Notes: generated by a model from the letters alone, not told the origin. 64,000 bases of DNA from Yponomeuta sedellus (GCA_934045075.1 OW203721.1:3396406-3460405), one strand, 5' to 3'; counted from the stretch's first letter, positions 50,656 to 62,182 are shown. Numbers and translations: made by a program.

Positions 50656-50915
50656 GACGGCCTCGGTGGCGCAGCGGTTTGGCACGCTGACTGTAAAACC
50701 GTAGATCTCGGGTTCGATCCCCGGCCGGATCAAACTAGGAAACGAACTTTTCTAGTTTGTCTCGGGTCTTGGGTGTTAATACAATATGTATTTATTGTAT
50801 TAAATCTATCGTCAAGTTAGCACCTATAACACAAGTCATTTAGTTGTACGTAGTATTGGGCTACCGAGATCTGTGTAATATGTCCATGAATATTTATTAT
50901 TATTATTATTATATA
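50656..50915 (+). mobile_element. tRNA-derived SINE (CCTCGGTGGCGCAGCGG family), full length
   Basis: GGCCTCGGTGGCGCAGCGGT, GGGTTCGATCCCCGGCCGGA, body CTAGTTTGTCTCGGGTCTTG, end ATGTCCATGAATATTTATTA with (ATT)n tail. Confidence 0.9.
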
Positions 50916-52844
50916 AATTATTTAGTTTCAATTCGAGTCGTTACAGTAACACGGGGTCTAAAAATTATTTAAAAAAAAAACGGACAGAACGGCAGAATAA
51001 TACATTTTATGTGACAACAAATTGGAACATTAGGGCATTATCACACTGGTGATTTGTGATCGCGTTTTCATCGAGGCGATGGATAATCGATTGCGACCTC
51101 TGTGAATATAGTTTAGTCGATTATATCCCACGGCTGGGCATAGTTCTTCGCTAACTGTGAAATGAAACATCGTGTGCAAACTTTGGTGTCTGAGGTAAAT
51201 AGCCCTTGTTCTTTGAGAGAAGGAGGTAATATAATAATAGTATTTATTTATTTCCAGACACAGCGATAAAAGAACAAACCTGAAACAAATAAAGCATAAC
51301 CTGTTTAGTAAGTAGGTACTGTTTACTTTTTATTAATACTCGTATGCAACTTGCAGCAGAATTGTTATAAACCATTCTATAACATATCTAAACGCAATTC
51401 AATGACTTGTTTTCCAATATGTCCTATCTCGCACGCGTGGTGAACTCACATTTTGTCTACATTTCGTAACGAAAGCGGAAGAAAGAGCGAGCTATGTATA
51501 TTTCTCGCGTCCGACTTAGGGCTCATGCTAACGGCACAGGCGCTAGGTTAGGAGACCCTATCATCAGAATCAGCCGGTGACAGTCCACTGCTGGACGCAC
51601 GCCCGTATAGAAAAATGTGCCGTATGAACGCCACCGGTTTAAAATATATACATAACATAACTTCACGCCTGCCTGCGTTCCAGTTTTAGTAATAAGCTAA
51701 TCAATCAATCATCGAAATGGCATCTGTATGTAACAATACTCGTGTTTACACAAATAAATAATTTGAGTTGAGTTTGAGTTTTAGCGACGCCTGCATATCT
51801 CCAGTGTGTTCAGGACCTAAAGCCGGTAGAAGGAAACGGTAGCGTGACCCGAACTCTTTATACGATAATCATTGCAGGGCAATTGTCGCGGCCAGTACCG
51901 CACACAGAAAAATATTCAATCGCACAATGAAATTGCGGCCTCACATGAAATTATACTAATTAATTTAACGACATAGAGACGATAATGCGCTGCTCGGTGG
52001 ACCGTCTGCTCCGAGATACAATTGGCAGCACACCTTTTTTCATTTGCACCCTACTCGGTTGCGTTAAGGGCGATATTGCAATGAGAACGTAAAGGTCGAT
52101 CAACCGACTGTACAGCCTAGCGGAAGTGGATCTGTTCGTTCTATAATGACGCTAGTGTCCTGAATTGTAAGGAATATTTTGCGATATCTGAGGCTTTACC
52201 GACCTGTGAGAATGGTATAGGTACTGTCGCCGCGATTTTAACCGATTGCGAAAGTAAAGGGGAGTACTTGTTTCGCGTGTCTGTATGCCAAGAGCCCCAA
52301 GGACGAACTACGCTGACCTGCAGTTTTAATTTCGTTTAATCCTAAACTACTCAAACAAATTAAGTTTTTTTTCTGCCATGTCTTAAAAGAAAGTTACCTA
52401 CCATGGAAATTTAATGCACAAAATTAATCTCTTTTTCGAGCCCTTTTTATTTTTAAAGTCTTACCTTGTGAACTTAAAAAAATATTGCAATTTTTTAAAG
52501 CGTGATTGATACTTAGTTTGCCGGTCCGTGTATTTCGCCAAATTTAATTCGAACATTTTTGGCTAAGAGAGTGTGAATGGACATTCTGGACCTTACAGAA
52601 AATCATACATGGTCTTTTCCCAGCTTGAAAACTAAAATGATTGTGTCGTTGGTAGTTATTAGTAGTTACTAATTAGACCTGAGATTTCCACACTTAGCTT
52701 CAAAGTTGTACCATTGTAAGTAGGATGCAGAGCCTCGATTCTGTTAATGCATTGTAGTACCATGACAGATACATGGTCGGGTCACGTGGGGTGCTTTGCC
52801 ATACCATTGACGTCTAGAAGCTTCGATGTGAACTTCGATGGTCT
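50916..52844. other. Mostly unassigned intron DNA
   Basis: Contains a Bm1-like scrap near 51,120-51,210 (TTCGCTAACTGTGAAATGAA) and an RTE-end scrap near 51,580 (CAGTCCACTGCTGGAC). 51,950-52,100 is moderately GC-rich (GGACCGTCTGCTCCGAGATA) and unassigned. No exon found. Confidence 0.4.
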
Positions 52845-53187
52845 AGGCGAACCGAGTGATTGGAATCAATCCATTGAGTTAAGCAACAACAGGCGCGGTC
52901 AGGTGCAGCATGGTTGACCGTCCCGTGACTACCGCTAATGGCATTATTCCGTGCTTCGTAAGGCACGCTAAGCCGTTGCTGCCGGCTGTCAAATAATGGC
53001 AATCGTTAAGCCATGTCAGAGGCCGTATGGGCGGCTTCATAACTTCTGACCATAAGGCTTGCCACTGTCTTACAATCCTCCACCGACCTGGACTTGGCCC
53101 CCGTGGTGGAGTATGGCCTAACCTTCCTGCGATGCAGGAAGAGACCCGTGCCCCAGCAGTGGGGCCATACAAGGGTTGATAACATCA
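52845..53187 (+). mobile_element. 5S rRNA-derived SINE, near full length
   Basis: CGAACCGAGTGATTGGAATC, GTTAAGCAACAACAGGCGCG to GGGCCATACAAGGGTTGATA. Confidence 0.9.
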
Positions 53188-53246
53188 TGCTAGTGTGGTC
53201 CCACACTGGGATACCCTGTGTCGTGGATACCAGAAACATGTGCACG
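53188..53246 (-). mobile_element. tRNA SINE 3' fragment (GACCTCTGTGGC family)
   Basis: TCCCACACTGGGATACCCTG then TGTCGTGGATACCAGAAAC. Confidence 0.65.
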
Positions 53247-53439
53247 TAGACTTGAAGCAGCAACGAAATTGAATCGCCCATGCAATTGTCATTCTACCAC
53301 AATGCATCAACAGAATCTAGGCCCAGGTATTTTAACCTACTACGTGCATGTATAATTTGGACCCGTTTGAAAATCAGCGTTGCAACGGATCACTCTGTTG
53401 CAACATTATGCTGAGTCGGGCTCATTTTAGGGGCTCAAT

Positions 53440-53636
53440 ACCTACTTAAAACCTATGTATTTTATTATTGTTTTCGTGTTGTTCAGTTTATTTATTTTTT
53501 ACCTGTTTTTTCTCCTTTCTGTGTTAATTTTTTTTAATAACTGTATGCATTTTGTTGTGGCTACGTGTGTGTTTTTTTTGTTTTGTTTTTAGTATTGTGT
53601 CGTCAAATAAATAAATTTTCTTTCTTTCATTCACTT
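53440..53636 (+). mobile_element. LINE 3' end with (CTTT)n tail
   Basis: T-rich sequence ending TGTGTCGTCAAATAAATAAA then TTTTCTTTCTTTC. Confidence 0.55.
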
Positions 53637-53639
53637 TTT

Positions 53640-54269
53640 ACACAGTGGGGTGTTTTGGTTTTTTTTAAACAATTTACAGTTATTTTCACGGGGTTGGTCG
53701 GGCTCGTTGAGTGACATAAACGTAATTAATAGCTCGTAATTATTGTCTCCCGGTGATCAGTGGGAGCAGCGAAGCGCATGCGCTGTGGTCAGCGCCCGCG
53801 CAGCTGTGCCCGCTGCTTCGGAGGGGGGGAGGGCGGCGAGTCTGTACAAAGCATAATAGATCTTACTAGCACGGTAATGGTTGTTTCATTGACAATATTG
53901 GTAGTCTACTAAACAATCGAATGCCAATGGTATAAAATACCTTGGCCACCACTTCTGCGGCCCGCTTTGGCTCTAACCTCATATAAAATTGTCAAGTTAT
54001 TTGTCTGGCAGTAAAGTAATTAAAGTTGTTAAATCATTTTGTCCGGAAACTTACTAAATATGTATAGTATAAGCTATTGGCTAGGCACCCACTCGTGCGT
54101 AACTCAACTGCATAGTTACAAAAACCAGAGCAGCTTGCTTTCGATAATTTAATTAAAATCATGCCGTAATTGGGCGCTAAGTATTTTTTTATACATATAA
54201 AGATAACATTATTAAAGAAGGAGGTATTAAGGAATCGATATAAGTATTTCGAAATCGTAAGGCAATCGA
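53640..54269. other. GC-rich island in otherwise AT-rich intron
   Basis: 53,755-53,845 (GCAGCGAAGCGCATGCGCTG, GCGCCCGCGCAGCTGTGCCC) is the most GC-rich stretch after the bab exon apart from 26.2 kb. No frame with a recognisable motif; could be a regulatory element or a non-coding exon. Confidence 0.4.
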
Positions 54270-54620
54270 TGCGCTCGTGGCCTAGTCGAACCGAGTGATT
54301 GGAATCAATCACTTGAGTTAAGCAGCAACAGAAATCAGGGGCAGGATGGGTGACCGTCTCGTGACTACAGCCAGTGACATTTTTTCCGAGCTCTTCCGTG
54401 CTTCGCAAGGCACGTGAAGCCGTTGGTACCGGCTGTCTTGTAATGGCAGTGGTCTTATGGACGGCTTGATAACTTCTGACAGTAAGACCAGCCACTATTC
54501 TCGCGAACCATTAACAATCGGGACTTGGTCACTATGGTGGAGTATGGCCTATACCTTCCTCAGGGAAGAGACTCGAGCTCCTCGGTGGGGACTTGATGGG
54601 TTCATGATGATGATGATAGT
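54270..54620 (+). mobile_element. 5S rRNA-derived SINE, A-type head with B-type tail
   Basis: Head ATGCGCTCGTGGCCTAGTCG, GTGATTGGAATCAATCACTT is subfamily A, while the tail (CAGTAAGACCAGCCACTATT, CCTATACCTTCCTCAGGGAA, (GAT)n) is subfamily B. A mosaic or an intermediate form. Confidence 0.88.
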
Positions 54621-54704
54621 TTACGATTGGGTTGATAAAAATCATGATTTTTTTTAAATTATTCTGACATTGATTGCATTCTGAGTTGCAGTACTGTTTA
54701 AAAC

Positions 54705-55330
54705 TTCTTCTTCAGGCTATATTATGTAGTCCACTGCTGGACATAGCCCTCCCCTAATGAGCGCTATAGCGCCCTGTCTCAGCTTGCCGCATCCAGCATC
54801 TGCCGGCAGTTTTTCGCAGATCGTCATCCCACCTGGTCGGAGGGCGTCCTACACTACGTTTGCCGAGTCGCGGTCTCCACTCAAGAACACGTTTACTCCA
54901 ACGGTTGTCGGTTCTTCGCGAGATATGGCCAGCCCACTGCCACTTCAGCTTGCTGATTCTCTGAGCTATGTCGATAACTTTGGTTCTCTGTCGGATGCAT
55001 TCGTTACGAATCCTATCCTTCAGAGAAACTCCGAGCATAGCTCTCTCCATAGCTCGCTGAGCAACTTTGTACTGGTGGACCAGACCTTTCGTGAGTGTCC
55101 ATGTCTCGGCTCCGTGGGTCATAACAGGTAGGACGCACTGATTGAAAACTTTCGTTAGAAAACTTTCGTTTTCAAACATTACGGTATGTATGACGAGAAG
55201 ACTCGACGTAGTTTCCCAAACGCTGCCCAGCAAAGCTGGATCCTCCTCCTGGTCTCCTTCTCGAAATTGTTTTTACCTAACTGCAAAATCTGCCCCATCT
55301 GCCCAAAAAACACCTCGGGCAGTTGTTTAA
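54705..55330 (-). pseudogene. RTE-type LINE ORF2 C-terminus, longest copy
   Basis: From right to left on minus: GKNNFEKETRRRIQLCWAAF, then, after breaks, KVFNQCVLPVMTHGAETW, ERAMLGVSLKDRIRNECIRQ, WAGHISRRTDNRWSK and RPPTRWDDDLRKTAG, ending near the common CCAGCAGTGGACTA 3' end. This covers the RT thumb and C-terminal region of RTE/BovB-like elements. Frameshifts before WAAFGK and after MRQAE. No endonuclease or catalytic YxDD region. Confidence 0.85.
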
Positions 55331-55624
55331 AACTCCACGTAAATAATCCTCAGCTCGTACTCGAGCGTGAAATGTTGCAATACCTGGCAAACTGGGCACA
55401 GGTTATCTCCAGAATTCTAAGCACAATATGCTGTTCAGACACGCTTCCGGGACATCAGAGTAGAATTTGCACAAAGACTCGTTTTTAATGTTATTTAGTA
55501 GAAGTACAAAAACTCGTTTTTTAAGTTTAGTAGCTGAATTCGTGGTAGTAATACTTCTCCGTAATGGTAATAGTTTCTTCAGTACCCATCGATAAATTAA
55601 CGCACTTCTGATAAGAGCGCTTAC

Positions 55625-55712
55625 TTCTTGGGAACCTTAAGGGAAAACATCGTGAACAAACCTGAGCCTCTCAACGTTTACATGCCTCAGCGAAATTGCC
55701 AATTCGCGTTAG
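55625..55712 (+). mobile_element. Bm1-like SINE middle
   Basis: AGGGAAAACATCGTGAACAA, CATGCCTCAGCGAAATTGCC. Confidence 0.5.
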
Positions 55713-55726
55713 ACTGGCGAGATTAA

Positions 55727-55812
55727 TCGATATCAACCCATTTATGTCCCCACCACGGTTTTTAAAATTGTCCTTAGCACGGGTTAGTGCATTAAAAAGA
55801 AAAAAAAAACAA
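55727..55812 (+). mobile_element. 5S-SINE end joined to SINE-X tail
   Basis: GATATCAACCCATTTATGTC (reversed 5S-SINE end) runs straight into TTTTTAAAATTGTCCTTAGC and ACGGGTTAGTGCATTAAAAA, the 3' tail of SINE-X. Confidence 0.7.
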
Positions 55813-55899
55813 TTATTTTTATTCGTTATAAAAACAAATTGTTTACTTTATGAACGTCGCAGTTTTTAGTTTAATAGATAACGTGGAGAAGAAACGGAG

Positions 55900-55958
55900 A
55901 AAGTAAATCCATATTTATTAATTCCAGAGTAGAATGAATAAATATGGATTCACTTAAC
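55900..55958. repeat. Inverted repeat
   Basis: AAATCCATATTTATT pairs with AATAAATATGGATT across a loop of about 17 bases. Confidence 0.8.
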
Positions 55959-56070
55959 TGAGGTTTCACTTAACTGACTGAGTTTTCAACTAAAAAAAAA
56001 ATATTACTCGTGAATCTGATGAACACTAGACACAATCGACTTTCAAATATCTTTTAATATTAATCTCGCC

Positions 56071-56150
56071 TTGGGCTTGGCCCCCGTGGCGGAGTATGGG
56101 CTAATCTTCCTGCGATGATCCTTCCTGGGGACATACAGGGGTTGATATCG
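56071..56150 (+). mobile_element. 5S rRNA-derived SINE tail fragment
   Basis: GCTTGGCCCCCGTGGCGGAG, then a deletion and GGGGACATACAGGGGTTGAT. Confidence 0.7.
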
Positions 56151-56289
56151 AATAAAGCACTAGTGTAGTGGTCGGCAGGTAGCTTGAACAAAGAATTTGC
56201 GCAGTCGGGATAAGATTGCGATGTACTTGCAAGAGCAACTAACTCATGATATACGGTATATATTAATTACGTACCGTCATGTAATAATA

Positions 56290-56385
56290 TAAAACATAAC
56301 ATAACTTCTCACCTGTATCGCGGAGGGTTAGGCAGGACTGCCACATGCTAAGATCCTGACAGATCACCTTCGCTTCATCAACGTG
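56290..56385 (+). repeat. Dispersed repeat (GGACTGCCACATGCTAAGATC)
   Basis: Diverged relative of 10325 and 40395. Confidence 0.5.
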
Positions 56386-56429
56386 CATTAGTGTAATAAT
56401 ATTGGAACGTTTTATAACTTTTATAATAA

Positions 56430-56680
56430 TAAATAAACTCTGGAACGACTTCAGCTGTTGTTTTATTTGTAGAATTGTAGTAATATTAACAGAAAACTGG
56501 ATAAAAAAACGGATAAACGGAGAAGCAGGTAAAAAGTCAGATCTGGTCAAAGCGTAAAGTAGTAGTGAAAAATGAGGGAAATCGAAGAATGTGTGACGTA
56601 CATAATTTAAATATTTGAAAATGATAGATGGAAAAAGAAATAAAAATGGTGTGAAGAGGTTTGCACCGTTACAATATAAA
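56430..56680 (+). repeat. Dispersed about 250-bp repeat, partner of 42135-42390
   Basis: TGGAACGACTTCAGCTGTTG, AACTGGATAAAAAAACGGAT, CAGATCTGGTCAAAGCG, ATTTAAATATTTGAAAATGA. A decayed fold-back arm (AACGGGTCTAATCACGATTA) follows at 56,685-56,720. Confidence 0.65.
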
Positions 56681-56725
56681 CGGGTCTAATCACGATTATT
56701 TATTAGCTAAAACGTAATGACCTCC

Positions 56726-56925
56726 ATTGGAGACCGCGGATCGGCAAACGCAGCGTAGGATGCCTTGTGACTAGGTGGAGCGACGACATTCGCGAAACGG
56801 TGGGAAGTGACAGGAAGAGGAGAACCGAAGATCGGGCTCAGTGGCGTGACTTGGGAGCGAGGCTTATGTCTAGAAGTGGACTGACACGGGCTGATTATGA
56901 TCACGATGAATTACCTTCATTCCCG
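56726..56925 (+). pseudogene. RTE-like LINE C-terminal fragment
   Basis: Frames give WRPRIGKRSVG, then TRWSDDIRETVGSDRKRRTE, DRAQWRDLGARLMSRSGL, the RTE ORF2 end (RxGKRSVGxPxTRWxDD). It differs clearly from the 59.6 kb copy, so a second RTE lineage is present. Confidence 0.65.
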
Positions 56926-56999
56926 ACCGACGCAACGATTCGCAATATGTGCACGAGCGTCGCGAGTCATGTAATAGAGTCTCTTAACGTAGAGAACTT

Positions 57000-57418
57000 G
57001 AACGCGATGAACCATCATGGCGAGGAAAATGAGTCGGCCCCACGGTGACTCATAGCCTCACAGCCTGCACGGACGTCGATAATACAGTCAAGACCACTCC
57101 GAGACATCAATTCCCGTTCGAAACCCACTCTTATTCCGCTTTCAATAGGAGCGAACGCCTTGGCACCGACTCCACAAAGCGTCATACACAGAGTGCGTAA
57201 TCTCTGTTAATTTAATCTTAAAATATCACTATGAGTGTGCTAATAATTTACGGTACCCAGTTGGAAAGCTGCGTCAAACAAAGCACAATAAAAGGCGAAT
57301 TATAAAATAAGGTCAATTGGTCCGTTTTGTTGCTGTGTTTTTTTCCATATCTTCAATGCGTAATAAGGGGCGGTGCTAAATAGCGCCGCCGCCGATGGAA
57401 ATACGTCGTATCTTTGAC
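57000..57418. other. No gene seen
   Basis: Moderate GC, no recognised domain. GGCGAGGAAAATGAGTCGGC near 57,020 is unassigned. Confidence 0.4.
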
Positions 57419-57976
57419 ACAACAACGCGGTGGCGGTGGCGGTCCGTACATAAGTCCATATAAATACCACTGCAGTAAATGACGTATCTGCGGACCGCCA
57501 CTCAACATTGTGTTTCAAAATTATGAGGATCCCTTAAGAATAAACTCCAGTATTCTTAAGATCCAGTAGCGGTGGCGGTCCACACATAAGTCCATATAAA
57601 TACTACTGCAGTCAATGACATATGTGCGGACCGCCACTCTGGTGTGTTTTAAAATTATGAGGATCCCTTGAGGATAAAACACAGGAACGTGGTAGCGGTG
57701 GCGGTTCATACACACGTCCATATTAATAACACTGCAGTAAATGGCGTACGTAATGTATGTATAGACCGCTTTCCACCGTGACCGCCGCCGCTATTGTGTG
57801 TTTTATGGTTAAAAGAATTCCTTAAAGATTAAACTATTCTACTTCTTAACATAACTATACTAATACTTAAAGGATAAAACACGCCAACGCGGTGGCGGTG
57901 GCGTACGTCATTTACTGCGATAGTATTAATATGGACGTTAGTCTGCATCGCCATCGCCTCCGTATGTTTCATCCTT
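57419..57976. repeat. Tandem array of four GGTGGCGGT hairpin units
   Basis: Units at about 57419-57516, 57562-57651, 57674-57804 and 57872-57976. Each has GCGGTGGCGGTCC on one side and GGACCGCCAC-type complement on the other, around a core TAAGTCCATATAAATAC...TGCAGTAAATGACGTA; AAAACAC/GTGTTTT lie at the outer ends. Spacers share TTATGAGGATCCCTT. A fifth unit is at 63192-63317. In the fourth unit the core is inverted. Confidence 0.88.
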
Positions 57977-58609
57977 AATACGCTTTTCCAAAAAGTGAAC
58001 ATCAGAACTATCCACAACTGTGAATAGATCTTTATAACGTACAGCCTATAACCTAAGGTCAATAAACTAGAACTTGAGCAAGTTGCGCTAAACAATCTTA
58101 CATAAATGTTCAAAACAACCTGTTACTTGGTTGTCCTAGATAGTATTTATCAATTTTGACGACATAGACTTTAAAAACAAATCGACATCAACATTTTTAC
58201 AAATAGTAAACACTAACTGGCCTGTTTCAGGAGATTAGCGCATTCTAAAAATAACAATTTATAAACTACCTCTATTAGACAGAGCAGTGGTTATGTACTC
58301 GAAAAATGTGTCTGAAATATATTTTGTAGTTTGAAAAACCCAACGCCTTTAATTTGAACTTCGTAACGCTAAACTTTTTTAACACGGATGCTTGGGAGGT
58401 CTCCTTCAAGGAAGAGTATTGGATGGCTCAGTTGAAACTACAGCTTGAAGCAGAGATTCACAAAGTTTATTCCGCCATGCCCTTAAAAAATATAATTTAA
58501 TTTTTCAATAATTCTATTTAATTTATTTTATAAATTCCTTAATTTAATTAATGACTTCACTAATTTATTTAAGTTAATTCCGTTATACAATATAAAACAT
58601 TTATTTGTT
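57977..58609. other. No gene seen
   Basis: AT-rich without recognised repeat. Confidence 0.45.
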
Positions 58610-58915
58610 ATACGGTGCTAACGGAGCGTTAGAACGTTGGTCTGACATTTGAGATGTCATGGGTTTAATCCCTGCATGTATCAATGACTTTATTTTGTAA
58701 GTTACGAACATTCATGCAGTTATAATATATAAGCTATTTAGCAAATGCTACCCGCTAACGGTGAAAGGTATCTTAAGATATCTTAAGGAAATCAGAGGGT
58801 TTGTACTGTTCAGATACCTCAGCGCTTTAAATTGCCAATCTGCTGTGGGCACGCGTGGCAATCCCATACTCTACCACAAAGAGAAAACCCGTACTCTGCT
58901 GTGGGGCTTATACAG
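58610..58915 (+). mobile_element. Bm1-like tRNA-derived SINE, full length
   Basis: Head CGGTGCTAACGGAGCGTTAG with degraded B box GGGTTTAATCCC, middle CTAACGGTGAAAGGTATCTT, 3' part CCTCAGCGCTTTAAATTGCC, CTGTGGGCACGCG and ACTCTGCTGTGGGGCTTATA. It gives the element order for the fragments elsewhere. Confidence 0.75.
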
Positions 58916-59604
58916 GCAAAAAAATCAATAGTAATTTTTATTATTATTAAGGTACTGTATCTGAACACGGCCACCGCAAAATAAACTTTTTCATTCGTGA
59001 TTTTCGTTACCGTATTGGTATATTGACTGGAGCGGTCAGTGACCTATGATAAACGGGTAAGTGCGCCGCGAAGTGAAAAGTTTGAGAACCTCTGCCCTTA
59101 CCTCTTATTTTAGCACCTTTACAGCCTACCGTGCAGGGCCGGGTTAGTTATCCAAGGGCCTCTAATTTTCCTTTCAGGGATCCAAAGTAACATAACATCA
59201 CAGACTAGAACTCACAGCCAGCCTAGGATAATTTTATAGCAATTAAAATTAGACGTTGCCCAGCGGGAATTGAACTCATTACTTTTGTCTTAGTAATGCA
59301 ACGGAAAATATGCCTGTATGTTAAGTGACTTCCAAAACCGGCCAAGTGCATGTCTGGCAAAGTGCATTATAGGATTCCGTAAAACTACCTGCTCTACACA
59401 TATCAGACCATCCAGAAAGTATGGCCCAAAAAGTTTTTAGGTATCATAGACTTCCCCGTTATAATTTATTTAGAAAATATACGTCTAATTAAAAAAATAA
59501 AGCTCTCCACATTTAAGCGGTTTTTAATGATCGTCAAAAATGGATCTGCGCCGAGAGCGTGTTTGCTCTATGATTTTTTACAATTGAAATGAAATGACAT
59601 TTAT
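58916..59604. other. No gene seen; repeat scraps
   Basis: CCGGCCAAGTGCATGTCTGG at about 59,336 is a scrap of the 37236 repeat. GGGAATTGAACTCATTAC near 59,268 resembles a reversed B box. Confidence 0.4.
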
Positions 59605-59958
59605 TTGTCTCCTATAAATCTGTAGAGAGCTATGCTCGGAGTTTCTCTGAAGGATAGGATTCGTAACGAATGCATCCGACAGAGAACCAAAGTTATCGAC
59701 ATAGCTCAGAGAATTAGCAAGCTGAAGTGGCAGTGGGCTGGCCATATCTCGCGAAGAACCGACAACCGTTGGAGCAAACGTGTTCTTGAGTGGAGACCGC
59801 GACTCGGCAAACCTAGTGTTGGACGCCCTCCGACTAGGTGGGATGACGATCTGCGAAAAACTGCAGGCAGATGCTGGATGCGGCAAGCTGAAGACTGGGC
59901 GCTATGGCGCTCATTAGGGGAGGGCTATGTCCAGCAGTGGACTAGTATAGCCTGACGA
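59605..59958 (+). pseudogene. RTE-type LINE ORF2 C-terminus and 3' end
   Basis: Open frame 59632-59955 gives MLGVSLKDRIRNECIRQRTK, SKLKWQWAGHISRRTDNRWS, RPPTRWDDDLRKTAGRCWMR and LWRSLGEGYVQQWTSIA, then the 3' end GGACTAGTATAGCCTGACGA. Best-preserved RTE end here; 5'-truncated, so no RT domain. Confidence 0.88.
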
Positions 59959-60683
59959 TGAAATCTGTACAGATATCCTTAAAGTTAGTATATTTGATTA
60001 TAGTTACATGCAATTCGATTGTTTTTGTTTTTAAAGACTTACAGTTAAGCAGTGGTCCCCACACTATTCCCCCACAGGCGCTTTCTTTCAATTCTCTTCA
60101 ATTTCAATTCAATTCTTTATTATTTTTATACTTTATTGCACACGAAACATTGAACAGGACCTTACATAAAAAATAACACGTACAAAGGCGAGCTCATCTC
60201 TGAAAAAGATTGCCTCCAGCAAACCATAGAGAGTCGGAGAAGCAGTAAAAAGCGGGTCTACATACGTGTACAAAATATACTACATAAATATTGAATAACC
60301 TACTTAACTATGAAAGAAATAAATAAATAAACTGAAATAAATACATAAATATATAGCTCAATGTTATGACAGAGATGGACAAGACTCTATAGACTTTGTA
60401 TAGATGCTGGTGTACTTTGAAAAGATTTAATAAAAACATGTCTATATATAAAACACTTAATAGTGTTTTCGCAAAACTTGTTCCGTGAAACAACTTCATC
60501 AAAGTTATTTTTAACGTAATTTGTACGAAGTTTTCCTTTTATAAATTGTTCAAGTACTATTCGTTAACTTCTAATGCCTATTCGGAAAAGTTTTCCTTTT
60601 GATTTCATTATAAGGGCAGCATTATAACTGCCCTGAGTTGTTGCAAGTTTATACAGAGCCGGGGAGGGGGGAACGGCTTTCTA
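59959..60683. other. No gene seen
   Basis: AT-rich; CACACGAAACATTGAACAGG near 60,139 looks like a reversed LINE 3' end. Confidence 0.4.
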
Positions 60684-61977
60684 GTACATAGGGTGCTACT
60701 TATGTATGCGGAATCTGGGATTCCAATAATTTTAAACGTTGACCTCCATGGTCAAATTCGTTCTTTTTTTAAATACTTGCCGCTAATATTTTTCTCTCAT
60801 AATATACCTTAGTGTTTTGTTTTTGTTGGGTTTAAAACGTCATATCGCTGAAAAAATGGAACTCACTCGTGAAAATATTCGTGCTATGATTTATTACGAT
60901 TTTCGACGTGGTTTAACGCAACAACAGTGCGTAGATCAATTAAGTTCGACTTTTGGTGGTGAAGCTCCATCAAAAACGACTGTGTATCACTGGTTTAGTG
61001 AGTTTAATCGCGGGCGCAGTAAGCTCACAGACGAAGTTAAAAAAGGTCGCCCGAAATCGGTGGTTGTGACACAAAATATTGAAGCTGTGCGAAAACTAAT
61101 AATGCAAGACCGCCATGTTACGTATCGCGAGATAGAGGCTATTCTGGGCATATGTATGACGAGCATTCATAGGATATTACATGAACATTTGTCTGTAAAA
61201 AAAATTTGTTTGCGTTGGATCCCGCACAACTTAACTCAGGATCAAAAAGATGCTCGCGTCGAATGGTGCAAGAAAACCTTAAAAAAATTCAACGGAGGCG
61301 ACTCAAAATCTGTTTATAATATCTACACAGGTGACGAATCCTGGATCTACGCGTACGATCTCGAAACTAAACAACAATCAACAGTTTGGGTGTTTCAAAA
61401 TGAGCCGAACCCTACGAAAGTGGCTCGTGCAAAAAGCACTGTAAAGCAAATGGTGGCCTGCTTTTTTTGGTATTAATGGCCATGTGGCTACAATACCACT
61501 GGAGAATCGCAGAACGGTTAATTCGGAGTGGTACACGACCATTTGTTTGCCGGAAGTATTTGAAGAAATTCGCCAAAACAACCAGCGACGCAGAATCATA
61601 CTTCACCATGACAATGCCAGCTGTCATACATCTCAGGAAAGAACTACATTTTTGGATGGTAAAAAAATAGAATTGATGGGTCATCCACCGTACAGCCCTG
61701 AGTTGGCTCCCAATGATTTCTATTTATTCCCAAATGTAAAGAATAAATTACGTGGTCAACGATTTTCGACCCGTGAAGATGCCGTAGATGCGTTCAAACA
61801 GCACGTTTTGGAGATACCTCAATCAGAGTCGAAAAAGAGTTTTACAAATTGGTTTCATCGAATGCAAAAGTGCATCGATCATAGTGGAGAATACTTTGAA
61901 AAACAATAAAAGCATATTTAGCCACATACATTTGTTTATTTTTTCTATTCCGCATACATAAGTAGCAGCCCTCGTAC
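60684..61977 (+). mobile_element. mariner transposon, nearly intact
   Basis: 1,294 bases with 31-bp terminal inverted repeats whose inner 21 bases are identical (TGCTACTTATGTATGCGGAA plus T); the outermost 10 differ at four positions. TA duplicates at 60682-60683 and 61978-61979. Contains the transposase frame below. Confidence 0.95.
60856..61909 (+). pseudogene. mariner transposase (DD34D), one frameshift
   Basis: Catalyses cut-and-paste transposition at TA. Starts MELTRENIRAMIYYDFRRGL; residues 1-110 carry the paired helix-turn-helix DNA-binding domains (QQQCVDQLSS, then VTYREIEAILGICMTSIHRI). WIPHNLT and YSPELAPNDFYLFP are mariner signatures. The catalytic triad is visible: Asp in TGDESW, Asp in HHDNASCHTS and Asp in APND, with 34 residues between the last two. 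Expected length about 350 residues. The only break is in a T run at 61462-61468, where seven Ts throw the frame and give a stop at 61474-61476; the second part (61484-61909) continues in the shifted frame. No other stop. Could be a real mutation or a homopolymer sequencing error. Subfamily not assigned. Confidence 0.93.
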
Positions 61978-62182
61978 TAATCTTCTTTGCACTAAGCCGC
62001 GGACAAATTGGCATAGCGAAACGAAAAGTTCTTTCTACACTGAACAGACAGACTTTACAGACAAGTCTAGGGGAGCATACCGCTAGTATTGTAACTATAA
62101 AAATATCTCTTTAGTAAATAAATATATTTATCTATCTTTATCAATCTATCTTAACTACGGAACGCTACTAAAAATGGGTTTA

